Part shown: one piece after another, positions 38,636-47,925 of the stretch | How the letters are laid out: every line of letters starts with the position of its first letter | Position numbering within the stretch: position 1 is the stretch's first letter | From: Aquamicrobium sp. LC103 | Lineage (GTDB): Bacteria; Pseudomonadota; Alphaproteobacteria; Rhizobiales; Rhizobiaceae | Assembly (NCBI RefSeq): GCF_001014615.2 | Contig: NZ_LBCQ02000003.1 | Location: 186,001-250,000 of the forward strand | Reading direction: 5' to 3' | DNA length: 64,000 nucleotides | The notes under the pieces: model-generated | Database searches by the model: none | Seen by the model: only the letters and a program-made list of their open reading frames with translations | Told to the model about the DNA's origin: nothing | Translations under genes and position numbers: made by a program

Positions 38636-39760
38636 TCACATCATCCTGAGCAGCGCGCCGCCGATCGAATAGCCGGCGCCGAAGGCGCAGAGCAGGCCGT
38701 GGTCGCCGGCCTTCATGTCCTTGTGGTTCTCGTAGAGCGCGACGATCGCGCCGGCGGCCGCCGTGTTGCCGAGTCGGTCCAGCACCATCGGAGCCCGGTC
38801 GTGGCCGACATCGACGCCGCCGAAGGACAGTTTCAGGATCATCGCGTTCATGCGCGCATTGGCCTGGTGCAGCCAGAAGCGGCGCATGCTCTCCGGCGTA
38901 TGGCCGTGCTCGGCCAGGAAATCGACGATGAAGCGATGACCGGCGACGGTCACTTCCTTGAAGACCTTGTTGCCCTGCTGCTTGATCAGGTTGCCCTCGG
39001 CCGGCACCGAGCTCGTGTCCTCCTGCGCTGCCCGATTCAGATAGGAGAAGTTGGAGCGGATGTTGTTGGAGAACTGCGTCCAGCTCCGCGTGTCCACCAC
39101 CTCGAAGCGGCCGGGCCGTTCGTCGCCCTCCTCGATCGCCTCGACCAACAGCGCGGTCGCCGCATCGCCGAAGATGAAATGCGTCTGGCGGTCGCGGAAA
39201 TTGAGATGCGCGGTGATCAGTTCCGGTGTGATCACCAGCACGCGCCTGTGGGCGCCCGAGCGCACAAGATGATAGGCGACATGCAGCCCTGCGACGGCCG
39301 AGGAGCAGCCGAGGCTCATGTCGAAGGCGGCGCCGCCCGTGCCGAGCTCCTTCTGGATCTCGATGGCGATCGCCGGATAGAGCCGCTGCAGATGCGAGCC
39401 GGCGCAGATCACCATGTCGACCTCGCCGGGCGGCACGCGCGCGTCGAGCAGCGCCTTGCGCCCCGCCTTGGCGCCGAACTCCGCGGTTACCGAGAGGTCG
39501 TCGTCGTCGCGCGCCGGAATGTAGGGCGCCATCCTATCCGGATCGAGAATGCCCTTCGGTGTGTGGACATGGCGCGAGCGGATGCCCGAGGCATGCTCGA
39601 TGAAGCTTGCGCTGGAAAACGACAGTGGCTCGAGACCTTCGCGCTCGCGCTGCTGGTTTTCCTGACCCACCCAGAGATTGAAGCTTTCGACGAGCTCTTC
39701 GTTGGAGATCGAGCTCTCGGGAATTTCGATCCCCATCCCGCTGATGATGACGCGATGCAT
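38636..39760 (-). CDS. Beta-ketoacyl-ACP synthase III family protein
   Basis: This 374-residue thiolase-fold enzyme has the complete KAS III triad: Cys152 in DMSLGCSSAVAGL, His297 in FWLHQANARMN and Asn331 in RLGNTAAAGAI. It is longer than E. coli FabH (about 317) and starts MHRVIISGMGIEIPESSISN, a form that I recall from a distinct group that includes the P. aeruginosa PA3286 enzyme, which condenses medium-chain acyl-CoA with malonyl-ACP. The group assignment is from memory. It is not next to plsX or ihfA, the usual fabH neighbours in alphaproteobacteria, so it is probably not the housekeeping fabH. A role in feeding acyl-CoA into fatty acid or secondary lipid synthesis is inference. Confidence 0.85.
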   Translation of the reverse strand: MHRVIISGMGIEIPESSISNEELVESFNLWVGQENQQREREGLEPLSFSSASFIEHASGIRSRHVHTPKGILDPDRMAPYIPARDDDDLSVTAEFGAKAGRKALLDARVPPGEVDMVICAGSHLQRLYPAIAIEIQKELGTGGAAFDMSLGCSSAVAGLHVAYHLVRSGAHRRVLVITPELITAHLNFRDRQTHFIFGDAATALLVEAIEEGDERPGRFEVVDTRSWTQFSNNIRSNFSYLNRAAQEDTSSVPAEGNLIKQQGNKVFKEVTVAGHRFIVDFLAEHGHTPESMRRFWLHQANARMNAMILKLSFGGVDVGHDRAPMVLDRLGNTAAAGAIVALYENHKDMKAGDHGLLCAFGAGYSIGGALLRMM

Positions 39761-39889
39761 ACTAAACTTGTCCCGTGCGCACCCTACACGATCTGCTTGC
39801 GCACGCTGGCAGAAACGCGGTTTTCCCGACGGCAATCTTGCAGCGCGGCAGTTTACGTCAGCTTAATCCGGCTGGCAAAGCCAACCGTT

Positions 39890-40657
39890 TCACGCCCTTT
39901 GTGCCACCATGAACAATCTCGGGAAACGCAGGAGAACCTTGCCGTTCGCGGCCGGCGGATAGGCCTTGGCGATCTTCGCCGTGTAGCTTTCGAGAAACGC
40001 CTCCCTCTCCGCCTCGTCGAGCGGGTCGAGGAACGGCCGAAGTCCGGTCGATTTCACCCATTCCACGATTGCTTCCGCGCCGGCGAGCGGATGATTGTAG
40101 AAGGTGTGCCAGACGTCGAGCGTGCGCGCCCGCGGCGACAGGAGGTCGTAATAGGCGGCGACGGGCGGCAGCGGCGCGCGGCTGGCCCCGGCCAGCTTCG
40201 CGGCGAAAGCCGTTTCGGCCGCCGTCTCGCGCATCAGCACATGCGAGGGCTCGCCGATATTGTCAGGCATCTGCACCGCGAGGAACCCGCCCGGCGAAAG
40301 CATGCCGAGCAGGCGAGACAGGATTGCGCGATGGTTCGGCAGCCATTGCAGCACCGCGTTGGCGAAGATGACGTCGACCGGCCCGTCCGGTTCCCAGGCC
40401 GCGACGTCCGCGACCGCGAAATCCAGGTCCGGCAGGCGCCGCCGCGCCTCCTCGATCATCGCCGGCGAGCTGTCGATGCCGCCAACCTTCGCCCGCGGCC
40501 AGCGCGCGGCGAGCAGTTCCGTCGAATTGCCTGGCCCGCAACCGATGTCGACCACATGGGCCGGATCGCCGAGCCGCACCTGCGCCAGCAGATCGCGGGC
40601 CGGACGGGTCCGCTCGTCCTCGAATTTCAGATATTGGGATGCGGACCAGTCTTCCAT
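39890..40657 (-). CDS. tam: Trans-aconitate 2-methyltransferase
   Basis: Tam methylates trans-aconitate, a side product that inhibits the TCA cycle, with SAM. The 255-residue product starts [24 protein letters not shown], a very characteristic Tam opening. It has motif [44 protein letters not shown] and a C-terminal [11 protein letters not shown]. It is a cytoplasmic single-domain enzyme. The gene lies between the KAS gene and ettA on the same strand, 22 bp after the ettA-facing end, but no functional link is evident. Confidence 0.92.
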   Translation of the reverse strand: MEDWSASQYLKFEDERTRPARDLLAQVRLGDPAHVVDIGCGPGNSTELLAARWPRAKVGGIDSSPAMIEEARRRLPDLDFAVADVAAWEPDGPVDVIFANAVLQWLPNHRAILSRLLGMLSPGGFLAVQMPDNIGEPSHVLMRETAAETAFAAKLAGASRAPLPPVAAYYDLLSPRARTLDVWHTFYNHPLAGAEAIVEWVKSTGLRPFLDPLDEAEREAFLESYTAKIAKAYPPAANGKVLLRFPRLFMVAQRA

Positions 40658-40679
40658 CGCCTACTCGCTTCGCCTCTAC

Positions 40680-42329
40680 CTACCGCGTCAGCCTCTTATA
40701 CGTCACCCGCTTGGGGTTGACGCTGTCGGGGCCGAGGCGGCGGATCTTGTCCTGCTCGTAATCCTCGAAATTGCCCTCGAACCATTCGACATGGCTGTCG
40801 CCCTCGAAGGCGAGGATGTGGGTCGCGAGGCGGTCGAGGAACATGCGGTCGTGGCTGATGATGACCGCGCAGCCGGCGAAGTTCTCCAGCGCGTCTTCCA
40901 GTGCCGCCAGCGTCTCGGTGTCGAGGTCGTTGGTGGGCTCGTCGAGCAGGATGACGTTGCCGCCGCTTTTCAGCATCTTGGCGAGATGCACGCGGTTGCG
41001 CTGGCCGCCCGAGAGATTGCCGACCTTCTGCTGCTGGTCGCCGCCCTTGAAGTTGAAGGCGCCGCAATAGGCGCGCGAGTTCATCTCGAACCTGCCGAGC
41101 TTGATGATGTCGTTGCCGCCCGAGATCTCCTCCCAGACCGTCTTGTTCGGATCGAGATGGTCGCGGCTTTGGTCGACATAGCCGAGATCGACCGTGTCGC
41201 CGACGCGGATTTCGCCGGCATCCGGCTTTTCCTGACCGGTGATCATCTTGAACAGCGTCGACTTGCCGGCGCCGTTCGGCCCGATCACGCCGACGATGCC
41301 GCCCGGCGGCAGCTTGAATTCGAGGTCCTCGATCAGCATGCGATCGCCGAAGCCCTTGGTGAGACCATCCGCCTCGATGACGACCTGGCCGAGCCGCTCG
41401 CCGACCGGGATGATGATCTGCGCATCGCCGGGGCGGCGGTCGTTCGCCGCCTGAACCAGTTCGTCATAGGCCTTGATGCGCGCCTTCGACTTGGCCTGCC
41501 GAGCCTTGGGGCTCGATGCGATCCATTCGCGCTCGCGCGCAAGCGCCTTCTGGCGCGCCCCTTCCTCGCGCTCCTCCTGCCCCATCCGCTTGGCCTTGGC
41601 TTCCAGATAGGCGGAATAATTGCCCTCGTAGGGAATGCCGCGGCCGCGGTCTAGCTCGAGAATCCAGCCTGTCACATTGTCGAGGAAGTAGCGATCGTGA
41701 GTGATGATCAGCACCGCGCCCGGATATTCGCGCAGGTGCTTTTCAAGCCACGCGGTCGTCTCCGCGTCGAGATGGTTGGTCGGCTCGTCGAGCAGCAGGA
41801 GGTCGGGCTGGCGCAGAAGGAGCTGGCAGAGCGCCACGCGGCGCTTCTCGCCGCCCGAAAGCTTGGTGACGTCGGCGTCGCCGGGCGGGCAGCGCAGCGC
41901 CTCCATCGCCATCTCCACCTGGCTGTCGAGGTCCCACAGGTTTTGGCTGTCGATCTGGTCCTGCAGCTTGGCGGCCTCGTCGGCGGTCTCGTCGCTGTAG
42001 TCCATCATCAATTCGTTGTAACGATCGAGGATCGCCTTCTTCGCCGCCACGCCTTCCATGACGTTGCCGAGCACGTCGAGCGCCGGGTCGAGCTCCGGCT
42101 CCTGCGGCAGATAGCCGACGGTCGCGCCTTCCGCGAGCCAGGCCTCGCCGGTGAATTCCTTGTCGAGGCCGGCCATGATCTTGAGCACGGTCGACTTGCC
42201 GGCGCCGTTCGGACCGAGAATGCCGATCTTGGCGTCGGGATAGAATGAAATATGGACGTTCTCCAGCACCTTCTTGGCGCCGAAGGATTTGTTGAGGCCG
42301 GACATGTGATAGATGAACTGGCGTGCCAT
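40680..42329 (-). CDS. ettA: Energy-dependent translational throttle protein EttA (ABC-F)
   Basis: EttA is a cytoplasmic ABC-F ATPase that binds the ribosomal E site and gates translation with the ATP/ADP ratio. The 549-residue protein starts [17 protein letters not shown]. It carries two ABC modules, each with [20 protein letters not shown] or [11 protein letters not shown] signature, and [10 protein letters not shown] / [10 protein letters not shown] Walker B. The linker region between them (about 240-300) has the basic P-site tRNA interaction motif and the EttA-like arm in the first domain. It has no membrane domain, as expected. An in-frame upstream extension to 42434 is not supported by the family. 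Confidence 0.93.
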   Translation of the reverse strand: MARQFIYHMSGLNKSFGAKKVLENVHISFYPDAKIGILGPNGAGKSTVLKIMAGLDKEFTGEAWLAEGATVGYLPQEPELDPALDVLGNVMEGVAAKKAILDRYNELMMDYSDETADEAAKLQDQIDSQNLWDLDSQVEMAMEALRCPPGDADVTKLSGGEKRRVALCQLLLRQPDLLLLDEPTNHLDAETTAWLEKHLREYPGAVLIITHDRYFLDNVTGWILELDRGRGIPYEGNYSAYLEAKAKRMGQEEREEGARQKALAREREWIASSPKARQAKSKARIKAYDELVQAANDRRPGDAQIIIPVGERLGQVVIEADGLTKGFGDRMLIEDLEFKLPPGGIVGVIGPNGAGKSTLFKMITGQEKPDAGEIRVGDTVDLGYVDQSRDHLDPNKTVWEEISGGNDIIKLGRFEMNSRAYCGAFNFKGGDQQQKVGNLSGGQRNRVHLAKMLKSGGNVILLDEPTNDLDTETLAALEDALENFAGCAVIISHDRMFLDRLATHILAFEGDSHVEWFEGNFEDYEQDKIRRLGPDSVNPKRVTYKRLTR

Positions 42330-42654
42330 GGCGCGCGTCGAACTCCGTTGCTCGTGTTCGGGAAATCGAAAGTCGAGGCGTATGTAGGCGAATCCGCCGC
42401 CGAGGGCAATGCATCGGCGCGCCCTGCCACGCATCAGGTCGGCTCGAAAATACCCTCCTCAAGCGCCCGGATGCACATTCCCGCATCGCCGGCCTGCGGA
42501 AAATAGCGGGAAGCGAGCAGGTCGGTTTCACCGCGCCATCGCAATGACCTGCGCCGAAACCGTTGATCGGATTGAACTTCGCGTCGCGATTTTTATCCGA
42601 CGCGGGTCGGCGGCGATCAAACAATCGCCATTGTCTTTGCGCAATCCCGTCCGC
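42330..42654. other. Intergenic region between ettA and the Inh lipoprotein gene
   Basis: A divergent spacer of about 325 bp. It should contain the promoters for ettA (minus) and the lipoprotein gene (plus), but I could not identify convincing -35/-10 pairs. In-frame upstream codons of the lipoprotein gene extend into it, so part may be coding if that gene starts at the ATG at 42544. Confidence 0.4.
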
Positions 42655-43299
42655 GTGACACGGGGACAGTTTCAGCGTTCGTTCGGATTCATCGCGCTCG
42701 CCTTCGGCGGCGCGCTGCTCGCCGCCTGCCAGTCGGGCGGCGAGAGCGGGCTTGCCGGCGTTTCCGCGGGGGCAACCGCCCCGATGGCCGGGCCGATGCA
42801 ATGCGCCGTTCCGCTGCCCGGCGGCCCGCCGCCCAGGCCGGATCGGCTGCGCAATTTCGGCACCACGGCCGCCTGGAACGCCGGGAGAGGCGTCGGTCGG
42901 ACGGTCATCACCGGAACCGGCGTAGCGGTCGGCGGACCGGCTGGCGGCATCGTCGCGGGCGGCTTCGCGGCGCGGACCATCCGCTCCGGCTACGACTTGC
43001 GCGGTGGCGCCTGGACGATCATCGACGGCGCGCCAGACTGCGGTTGCTCCGTCACCTTCCAGGCCTCCGCCTGGGCCGCCGGCAGCCCGGAAAAAGGCCG
43101 CGTCTCGTCGAAGGGTTGCGGCAATCCGCTGCTTGCGACGATGAACGACTGGCGGCTCGACGAGACGATGACCGGCTACGACGCCGAGCTTCTGATCTAT
43201 GCCGCCGACGGCGACCGGATCGCCGTCCTGAAGCGCGAGGATGCCGATTATTATTCCGGCACGCTTTCCGACGGCACGCCGATCACGCTCTGGCGATAG
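42655..43299 (+). CDS. Lipoprotein with an AprI/Inh-type protease inhibitor domain
   Basis: The product has a lipoprotein signal (FIALAFGGALLAACQSGG) with a lipidated cysteine, a Pro/Gly-rich linker, a glycine-rich hydrophobic stretch (VITGTGVAVGGPAGGIVAGGFAA), and a C-terminal domain (about 120-214). The domain's pattern (GAWTIIDGAPDCGCSVTFQAS, GCGNPLLATMNDWRLDE, LLIYAADGDRIAVLKRE, YYSGTLSDGTPITLWR) matches the Inh/Omp19-type metallopeptidase inhibitor fold. Brucella Omp19 is a known relative that inhibits proteases. The start is uncertain: GTG at 42655 gives a normal signal peptide, while an ATG at 42544 is also in frame. No ribosome site is obvious. Confidence 0.68.
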   Translation: MTRGQFQRSFGFIALAFGGALLAACQSGGESGLAGVSAGATAPMAGPMQCAVPLPGGPPPRPDRLRNFGTTAAWNAGRGVGRTVITGTGVAVGGPAGGIVAGGFAARTIRSGYDLRGGAWTIIDGAPDCGCSVTFQASAWAAGSPEKGRVSSKGCGNPLLATMNDWRLDETMTGYDAELLIYAADGDRIAVLKREDADYYSGTLSDGTPITLWR

Positions 43300-43428
43300 C
43301 CGCCGACCCTCGCGATTTTTGCATGGCCGCCCTGCATGCGGCGCGATTGTTGGCGCGCCGGACTTCCACTAGCGTCGCCCCGACGAGATCGCTGAAGGAG
43401 GAGCAGCGAGACACGGGGAACCAAGACG

Positions 43429-44643
43429 ATGAACGACATGTCGGTCGGCCGGTCCGCGACGGCTGCCAGACCCGCCGCGGAGCTTCGGACGACGAAGGTC
43501 GGGCTCGTCATGTTCGCGCTTGCCATGGGCGGCTTCGCGATCGGCACCACCGAATTCGCGGCCATGAGCCTCCTGCCCTATTTCTCCGCCGGGCTCGGCG
43601 TGGACGAGCCGACCGCGGCCCATGCGATCAGCGCCTACGCGCTCGGCGTCGTCGTCGGCGCGCCGCTGATTGCCGTCCTCTCCGCGCGCCTTTCGCGGCG
43701 AACCCTGCTCATGGGCCTGATGGCGGTGTTCGGCCTCGCCAACTGCCTGAGCGCGCTTTCGCCTTCCTATCCGTGGATGCTCCTCTTCCGCTTCATGAGC
43801 GGCCTGCCGCACGGCGCCTATTTCGGCGTCGCGGCACTCGTCGCCGCCTCGCTGGTGCCTTCCAACAAGCGCACCCAGGCGGTCGCGCGGGTCATGCTCG
43901 GCCTGACGATCGCGACGATCATCGGCGTGCCGATGGCGACATGGCTCGGCCAGGCGATGGGCTGGCGCTGGGGCTTCGCCGTCACCGGCCTGCTCGCGCT
44001 CCTCACATTCGCGCTGATCGCGGCCTTCGCGCCGAGGGACCGGCCGATGCCCGACGCAAGCCCGCTGCGCGAGCTCGACGCGCTGAAAAACCGTCAGGTC
44101 TGGCTCACCTTGGCGACGGGCGCGATCGGCTTCGGCGGCATGTTCGCCGTCTATTCCTACACCGCCTCGACCCTGCTCACGGTGACGCAGGTCTCGCCCG
44201 CTCTGGTGCCGGTGGTCATCGCCGTCTTCGGCGTAGGCCTCACCCTCGGCACGCTCGCGGCCGCCTGGGCCGCCGACAAGGCGCTGATGCAGACGGCGGC
44301 CGGCCTGCTGATTGCAAGCGCGGTGGTGCTCGCGAGCTATCCATTCGCCGCAACCAATATCTGGGCGATCAGCCTGGTGATCTTTCTCGTCGGCTTCACC
44401 GGCAGCCTCGGCACCGTGCTGCAGACGCGGCTGATGGACGTGGCGCGCAACGGACAGACGCTGGCCGCCGCCCTCAACCACAGCGCCTTCAACACCGCCA
44501 ACGCGCTCGGTCCGTGGCTCGCCGGCATCGCCATCACCATGGGCTACGGCTTCCCGTCGTCGGGCTGGGTCGGCTGCGCGCTCGCCCTTATCGGCCTCTG
44601 CATCTGGCTCGTCGCCTGGTGGGACGCACGCGGAAGCGCCTGA
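43429..44643 (+). CDS. MFS transporter, DHA1 family (AraJ/YdhP-like)
   Basis: The 404-residue product has 12 predicted membrane segments and belongs to the DHA1 drug-H+ antiporter family. It shows MGGFAIGTTEFAAMSLLPYF in TM1, the MFS motif A-like stretch ARLSRRTLLMGLM after TM2, and MSGLPHGAYFGVAALVA in TM4. The central loop (APRDRPMPDASPLRELDALKNRQVW) is typical of the AraJ/YdhP group, which includes arabinose- or drug-type exporters. Substrate unknown. ACGGGGA ten bases before the ATG is the likely ribosome site. The VOC gene at 44660 converges on it with a 16-bp gap. Confidence 0.85.
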   Translation: MNDMSVGRSATAARPAAELRTTKVGLVMFALAMGGFAIGTTEFAAMSLLPYFSAGLGVDEPTAAHAISAYALGVVVGAPLIAVLSARLSRRTLLMGLMAVFGLANCLSALSPSYPWMLLFRFMSGLPHGAYFGVAALVAASLVPSNKRTQAVARVMLGLTIATIIGVPMATWLGQAMGWRWGFAVTGLLALLTFALIAAFAPRDRPMPDASPLRELDALKNRQVWLTLATGAIGFGGMFAVYSYTASTLLTVTQVSPALVPVVIAVFGVGLTLGTLAAAWAADKALMQTAAGLLIASAVVLASYPFAATNIWAISLVIFLVGFTGSLGTVLQTRLMDVARNGQTLAAALNHSAFNTANALGPWLAGIAITMGYGFPSSGWVGCALALIGLCIWLVAWWDARGSA

Positions 44644-44659
44644 GCTAAGTTCCGGCCGC

Positions 44660-45040
44660 TCAGCCGTTCGTCAGCGCATGGATATTGCCGTCCGGATCGG
44701 CGAACCATGCGGTCTTGATCTCGCCGAACACGTAGACGTCGCCCTGCCGGTTCTCCGCCGGGATGTCGTCATAGTGCTCGAAGACGACGCCCCGCTGGGC
44801 AAGCGCCGCAGCGATCTCCGTAATGTCCTCGCCCAGATTCCACGTCGCGCACGTCGCCTTGTTGGTGCCGGCATGCGGCGATTCGTAGACGAACAGCACC
44901 GACCGGCCGCATTGGTAGCCGACCATCTGCGGCTCGGGATCGCGGGCCGGCGTCAGTCCCAGCGCCTCCTCGTAGAATTTGCGCGACCTCTTCAGGTCGC
45001 GTACCGGCACCGTTGCCATCGCTTCCTTGGTTTTCAGCAT
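44660..45040 (-). CDS. Glyoxalase/bleomycin-resistance-like VOC protein
   Basis: A 126-residue single VOC module: ATVPVRDLKRSRKFYEEALGL at the start, then FVYESPHAGTNKATCATWNLGEDITEIAAAL, and AWFADPDGNIHALTNG at the end. The paired beta-alpha-beta units match the vicinal oxygen chelate fold. The expected N-terminal metal ligand (His or Glu at the start of the first strand) is not clear, so enzymatic activity is uncertain. AAGGAG eight bases before the ATG at 45040 supports the start. A 227-bp spacer (45041-45267) separates it from the divergent desaturase gene; I see no gene in it. Confidence 0.8.
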   Translation of the reverse strand: MLKTKEAMATVPVRDLKRSRKFYEEALGLTPARDPEPQMVGYQCGRSVLFVYESPHAGTNKATCATWNLGEDITEIAAALAQRGVVFEHYDDIPAENRQGDVYVFGEIKTAWFADPDGNIHALTNG

Positions 45041-45267
45041 CGTTTTCTCCTTGGATCGCATCGTCGATCCCTTTTTCGCACCCCGTTCAAACGACGAACC
45101 GACGAGGCCTGTTTCGACACACGGCGCATTTTTTTCGCGTTCGAAGGCGGCGTTGGCCAAAACGTTCGGCGGATTGACGCCTGGCGGCTTGCCAAAGCGC
45201 GTTCCGGTCCATAAGCGGAGAACCCTGATCAAGTTGAACCCATCCGGCCGCCTCGTCGGGAGACCCC

Positions 45268-46278
45268 ATGCAGTCCACATCCCGGCCAGACAACCGCGCT
45301 TGGCCAAAGCTCCTTTCCAAATATCGCCAGCCCGACCGTGTTCGCAGCACGTTCGAACTGATCGTCACCATCGTCCCGTTCGCCGCCTTGTGGGCGCTCT
45401 GCTGGGCCGCCGTCCATTTCGAGGTCTGGTGGGGGCTGGTTCTGATCCTGCCCGCGGCCGGCTTTCTGCTGCGCCTGTTCATGATCCAGCATGATTGCGG
45501 CCACGGCTCGTTTTTCGCGCACCGGACCGCCGACGACTGGACCGGACGCGCGATCGGCGTGCTGACATTGACGCCCTACGACTACTGGCGCCGCTCCCAC
45601 GCCGCGCATCACGCCTCGACGGGCAATCTCGACGAACGCGGCATCGGCGACATCACGACGCTGACCGTGGCCGAGTATGAGGCGCTGTCGGGCTGGGGCC
45701 GGCTTGGCTACCGTCTCTACCGGCATCCCGTGGTGACGTTCGGCATCGGTCCGGTATGGCTATTCATCTTCAAGCAGCGGCTGCCTTTCGGCATGATGAA
45801 AGCCGGCGCGCGGCCCTGGATATCGACCATGACCACCAATCTGGCGATCGCGGTGCTCGCGACCGGACTGATCTGGCTGGTCGGCCTCGGACCCTTCCTG
45901 GCAATCCACCTGCCGATCGTCATCCTGGCGGGAGCCGCCGGGATCTGGCTTTTCTACGTCCAGCACCAGTTCGAGGAGACCCACTGGTCGCAAGGCTCCG
46001 ACTGGCAGTTCCAGGAAGCGGCCCTGCACGGCTCTTCCCACTACGACCTGCCGCCGGTTCTGCGGTGGCTGACCGGCAACATCGGCATCCATCACGTTCA
46101 CCACCTTTCCAGCAGGGTGCCGTGCTACCGCTTGCCGGAAGTCCTGCGCGACTTCCCCGAGCTCGCCGGGATCGGCCGCATCACCATCGCCGACAGCCTG
46201 CGCTGCGTGAAACTGGTGCTGTGGGACGAAAACCGGGGGCGGCTCGTATCGTTCCGCGAGGCGCGAACGGCCAGTTAG
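45268..46278 (+). CDS. Membrane fatty acid desaturase (delta-12/omega-6 type)
   Basis: A 336-residue integral membrane diiron desaturase. It contains the three histidine boxes: HDCGHGS at 75-81, HAAHH at 111-115, and HHVHH at 275-279, plus the FEETHW segment with an extra histidine near 239. Four to six hydrophobic segments surround them. Plant-type delta-12 desaturases and bacterial DesA-like enzymes share this layout, but regioselectivity cannot be read here. Its stop overlaps the stop of the convergent ABC permease gene by two bases (TTAG). No cytochrome or ferredoxin partner is adjacent. Confidence 0.85.
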   Translation: MQSTSRPDNRAWPKLLSKYRQPDRVRSTFELIVTIVPFAALWALCWAAVHFEVWWGLVLILPAAGFLLRLFMIQHDCGHGSFFAHRTADDWTGRAIGVLTLTPYDYWRRSHAAHHASTGNLDERGIGDITTLTVAEYEALSGWGRLGYRLYRHPVVTFGIGPVWLFIFKQRLPFGMMKAGARPWISTMTTNLAIAVLATGLIWLVGLGPFLAIHLPIVILAGAAGIWLFYVQHQFEETHWSQGSDWQFQEAALHGSSHYDLPPVLRWLTGNIGIHHVHHLSSRVPCYRLPEVLRDFPELAGIGRITIADSLRCVKLVLWDENRGRLVSFREARTAS

Positions 46279-47057
46279 CCGTTCGCCATCTGGCTGCGAT
46301 GCGCCCAGCCGGTCATGCGCATCTCGATCCACGCCATCAGCGCGTACATGACGATGCCCTCCACGGCGAGCATGATGAGGCCGGCCCACACCAGCGGCAC
46401 GTTGAACTGGCTCTGCGCGGCGAGCATCATGTGGCCGAGCCCGGAATTGGCCGCTACGGTCTCGGCGATGATCGAACCGACGAAGGCGAGCGTGATCGCG
46501 ATCTTCAGCGAGCCGAAGAAATAAGGCATCGAGCGCGGAATGCCGACCTTCAGCATGATGTCCATCTTCCTGGCGCCGAGTGCGCGCAGCACGTCCTCCA
46601 TCTCGGGCTCGATGGTGGCAAGGCCGGTCGCCACGTTCACCACGATTGGAAAGAAGGCGATGAGGAAGGCGGTGAGCACCGCCGGCACGGTGCCGATGCC
46701 GAACCAGATGACGAGGATGGGCACGATCGCCACCTTGGGGATGGCGTTGAAGCCGACCATCAGCGGGTAGAGCCCGGCATAGATGAAGCGCGACCAGCCG
46801 ACGAGGATGCCGAGCGCCAGCCCGCCCACCACCGCCAGTATGAAGCCGAGCGTGGTCGTATAGAGCGTCTGCAGCGAATTCTTCCAGATCGCCGGCCAGA
46901 ACTGGACGATCGCCTCGGCGATGCGCGTTGGCGCGGGCAGGATGAATTGCGGCAGCGCGAAGATCCGCACCGCCAGTTCCCAGATCACGAACAGCGCGAC
47001 CGTGTAGAGCCACGGCGCGGCCTTGATCCAGTCGAAGCCTTTCGACGGCGTGCTCAT
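46275..47057 (-). CDS. ABC transporter permease (SsuC/TauC type)
   Basis: The 260-residue permease has six hydrophobic segments and the binding-protein-dependent transport EAA loop (MEDVLRALGARKMDIMLKVGIPRSMPYFFGSLKIA) that docks on the ATPase. Sequence pattern (ILPAPTRIAEAI near residue 39, IAETVAANSGLGHMM) places it with SsuC/TauC/ThiX-type permeases for sulfonates, nitrate or pyrimidine precursors. Its ATG overlaps the ATPase stop as ATGA, so it is the last gene of a three-gene operon. The stop codon overlaps that of the convergent desaturase gene. Confidence 0.87.
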   Translation of the reverse strand: MSTPSKGFDWIKAAPWLYTVALFVIWELAVRIFALPQFILPAPTRIAEAIVQFWPAIWKNSLQTLYTTTLGFILAVVGGLALGILVGWSRFIYAGLYPLMVGFNAIPKVAIVPILVIWFGIGTVPAVLTAFLIAFFPIVVNVATGLATIEPEMEDVLRALGARKMDIMLKVGIPRSMPYFFGSLKIAITLAFVGSIIAETVAANSGLGHMMLAAQSQFNVPLVWAGLIMLAVEGIVMYALMAWIEMRMTGWAHRSQMANG

Positions 47058-47845
47058 GCCGCCTTCCTCGCATCGGCGATGTTGCCGCGCAGTTCGTGGA
47101 CGATGTCGTTGAAATCGCTCTCGTAGAGGATTTCGAGGTCACGCGGACGGGCGAAGGGCACCGTCTGCTCCTTGATGATGCGGCCGGGACGCGCGCTCAT
47201 GACGAAGATGCGGTCGGCGAGGAAGACCGCCTCGCGCAGGTCGTGGGTCACCAGGACGATGGTGACGCCCTGCGCGGCATGGAGGTCGCGGATGACGCAC
47301 CACAATTCCTCGCGGGTGAAGGAATCGAGCGCCCCGAACGGCTCGTCCAGCATCAGGAGGTCGGGCTCGTGGATCAGCGCCCGGCAGAGATTGGCGCGCT
47401 GCTGCATGCCGCCCGAAAGCTGCCACGGAAACTTCTGTCCGAATCCCTTCAGGCCGACGGTTTCCAGGAGCCTCTCCGCCTTGGCGACATATTCGGCCTT
47501 GTTGCGGCGCAGGCGGTGACGGTGCTTGTCGACCACTTCGAGCGGCAGGAGAATGTTGTCGAGCGTCGTACGCCAGGGCAGCATGGTCGGGTTCTGAAAG
47601 GCCATGCCGACGATGGAAACGGGCTTGGTCACCCGTTCGCCGGCGACGGTGACGACGCCCCGCTGCGGGATATGGAGCCCGGTGACGAGCTTCATCAGCG
47701 TGGATTTGCCGCAGCCGGAAGGTCCGACGACGGCCGCGAACTCCCCCTTCCCGACGGAAAGGTTGAGCCCCTGCACGGCAAGCAGGCCTTCCGGCCCGCC
47801 GTAGCGCATGTCCACATTGTCGATGGTGACGAGGGATTGGGGCAT
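47054..47845 (-). CDS. ABC transporter ATP-binding protein (SsuB/TauB type)
   Basis: The 263-residue ATPase has Walker A GPSGCGKST at 41-49, Q-loop FQNPTMLPW at 83-91, signature LSGGMQQR at 143-150, Walker B LLMLDEPFG at 163-171 and the switch histidine in VLVTHD. The FQNPTMLPWRT stretch is typical of nitrate/sulfonate/taurine importers. It powers the permease encoded downstream. The ATG at 47845 gives the usual MPQSLVTIDNV start. A strong hairpin lies between this gene and the upstream binding-protein gene. Confidence 0.9.
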   Translation of the reverse strand: MPQSLVTIDNVDMRYGGPEGLLAVQGLNLSVGKGEFAAVVGPSGCGKSTLMKLVTGLHIPQRGVVTVAGERVTKPVSIVGMAFQNPTMLPWRTTLDNILLPLEVVDKHRHRLRRNKAEYVAKAERLLETVGLKGFGQKFPWQLSGGMQQRANLCRALIHEPDLLMLDEPFGALDSFTREELWCVIRDLHAAQGVTIVLVTHDLREAVFLADRIFVMSARPGRIIKEQTVPFARPRDLEILYESDFNDIVHELRGNIADARKAA

Positions 47846-47866
47846 GAATTGCGCGCTGATTTGGAA

Positions 47867-47906
47867 GCCGGCGCCTCCCGCCCGTGCATGGGCGAGAGGC
47901 GCCGGC
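47867..47906 (-). promoter_or_regulatory. Intercistronic hairpin in the ABC importer operon
   Basis: GCCGGCGCCTC (47867-47877) and GAGGCGCCGGC (47896-47906) pair perfectly, and CGCCC/GGGCG extend the inner stem after one mismatch, leaving a six-base loop. Such hairpins behind a binding-protein gene often stabilise its mRNA or reduce readthrough, so that more binding protein than ATPase is made. Confidence 0.6.
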
Positions 47907-47925
47907 AAGATGGCCCTTGCGCCGG

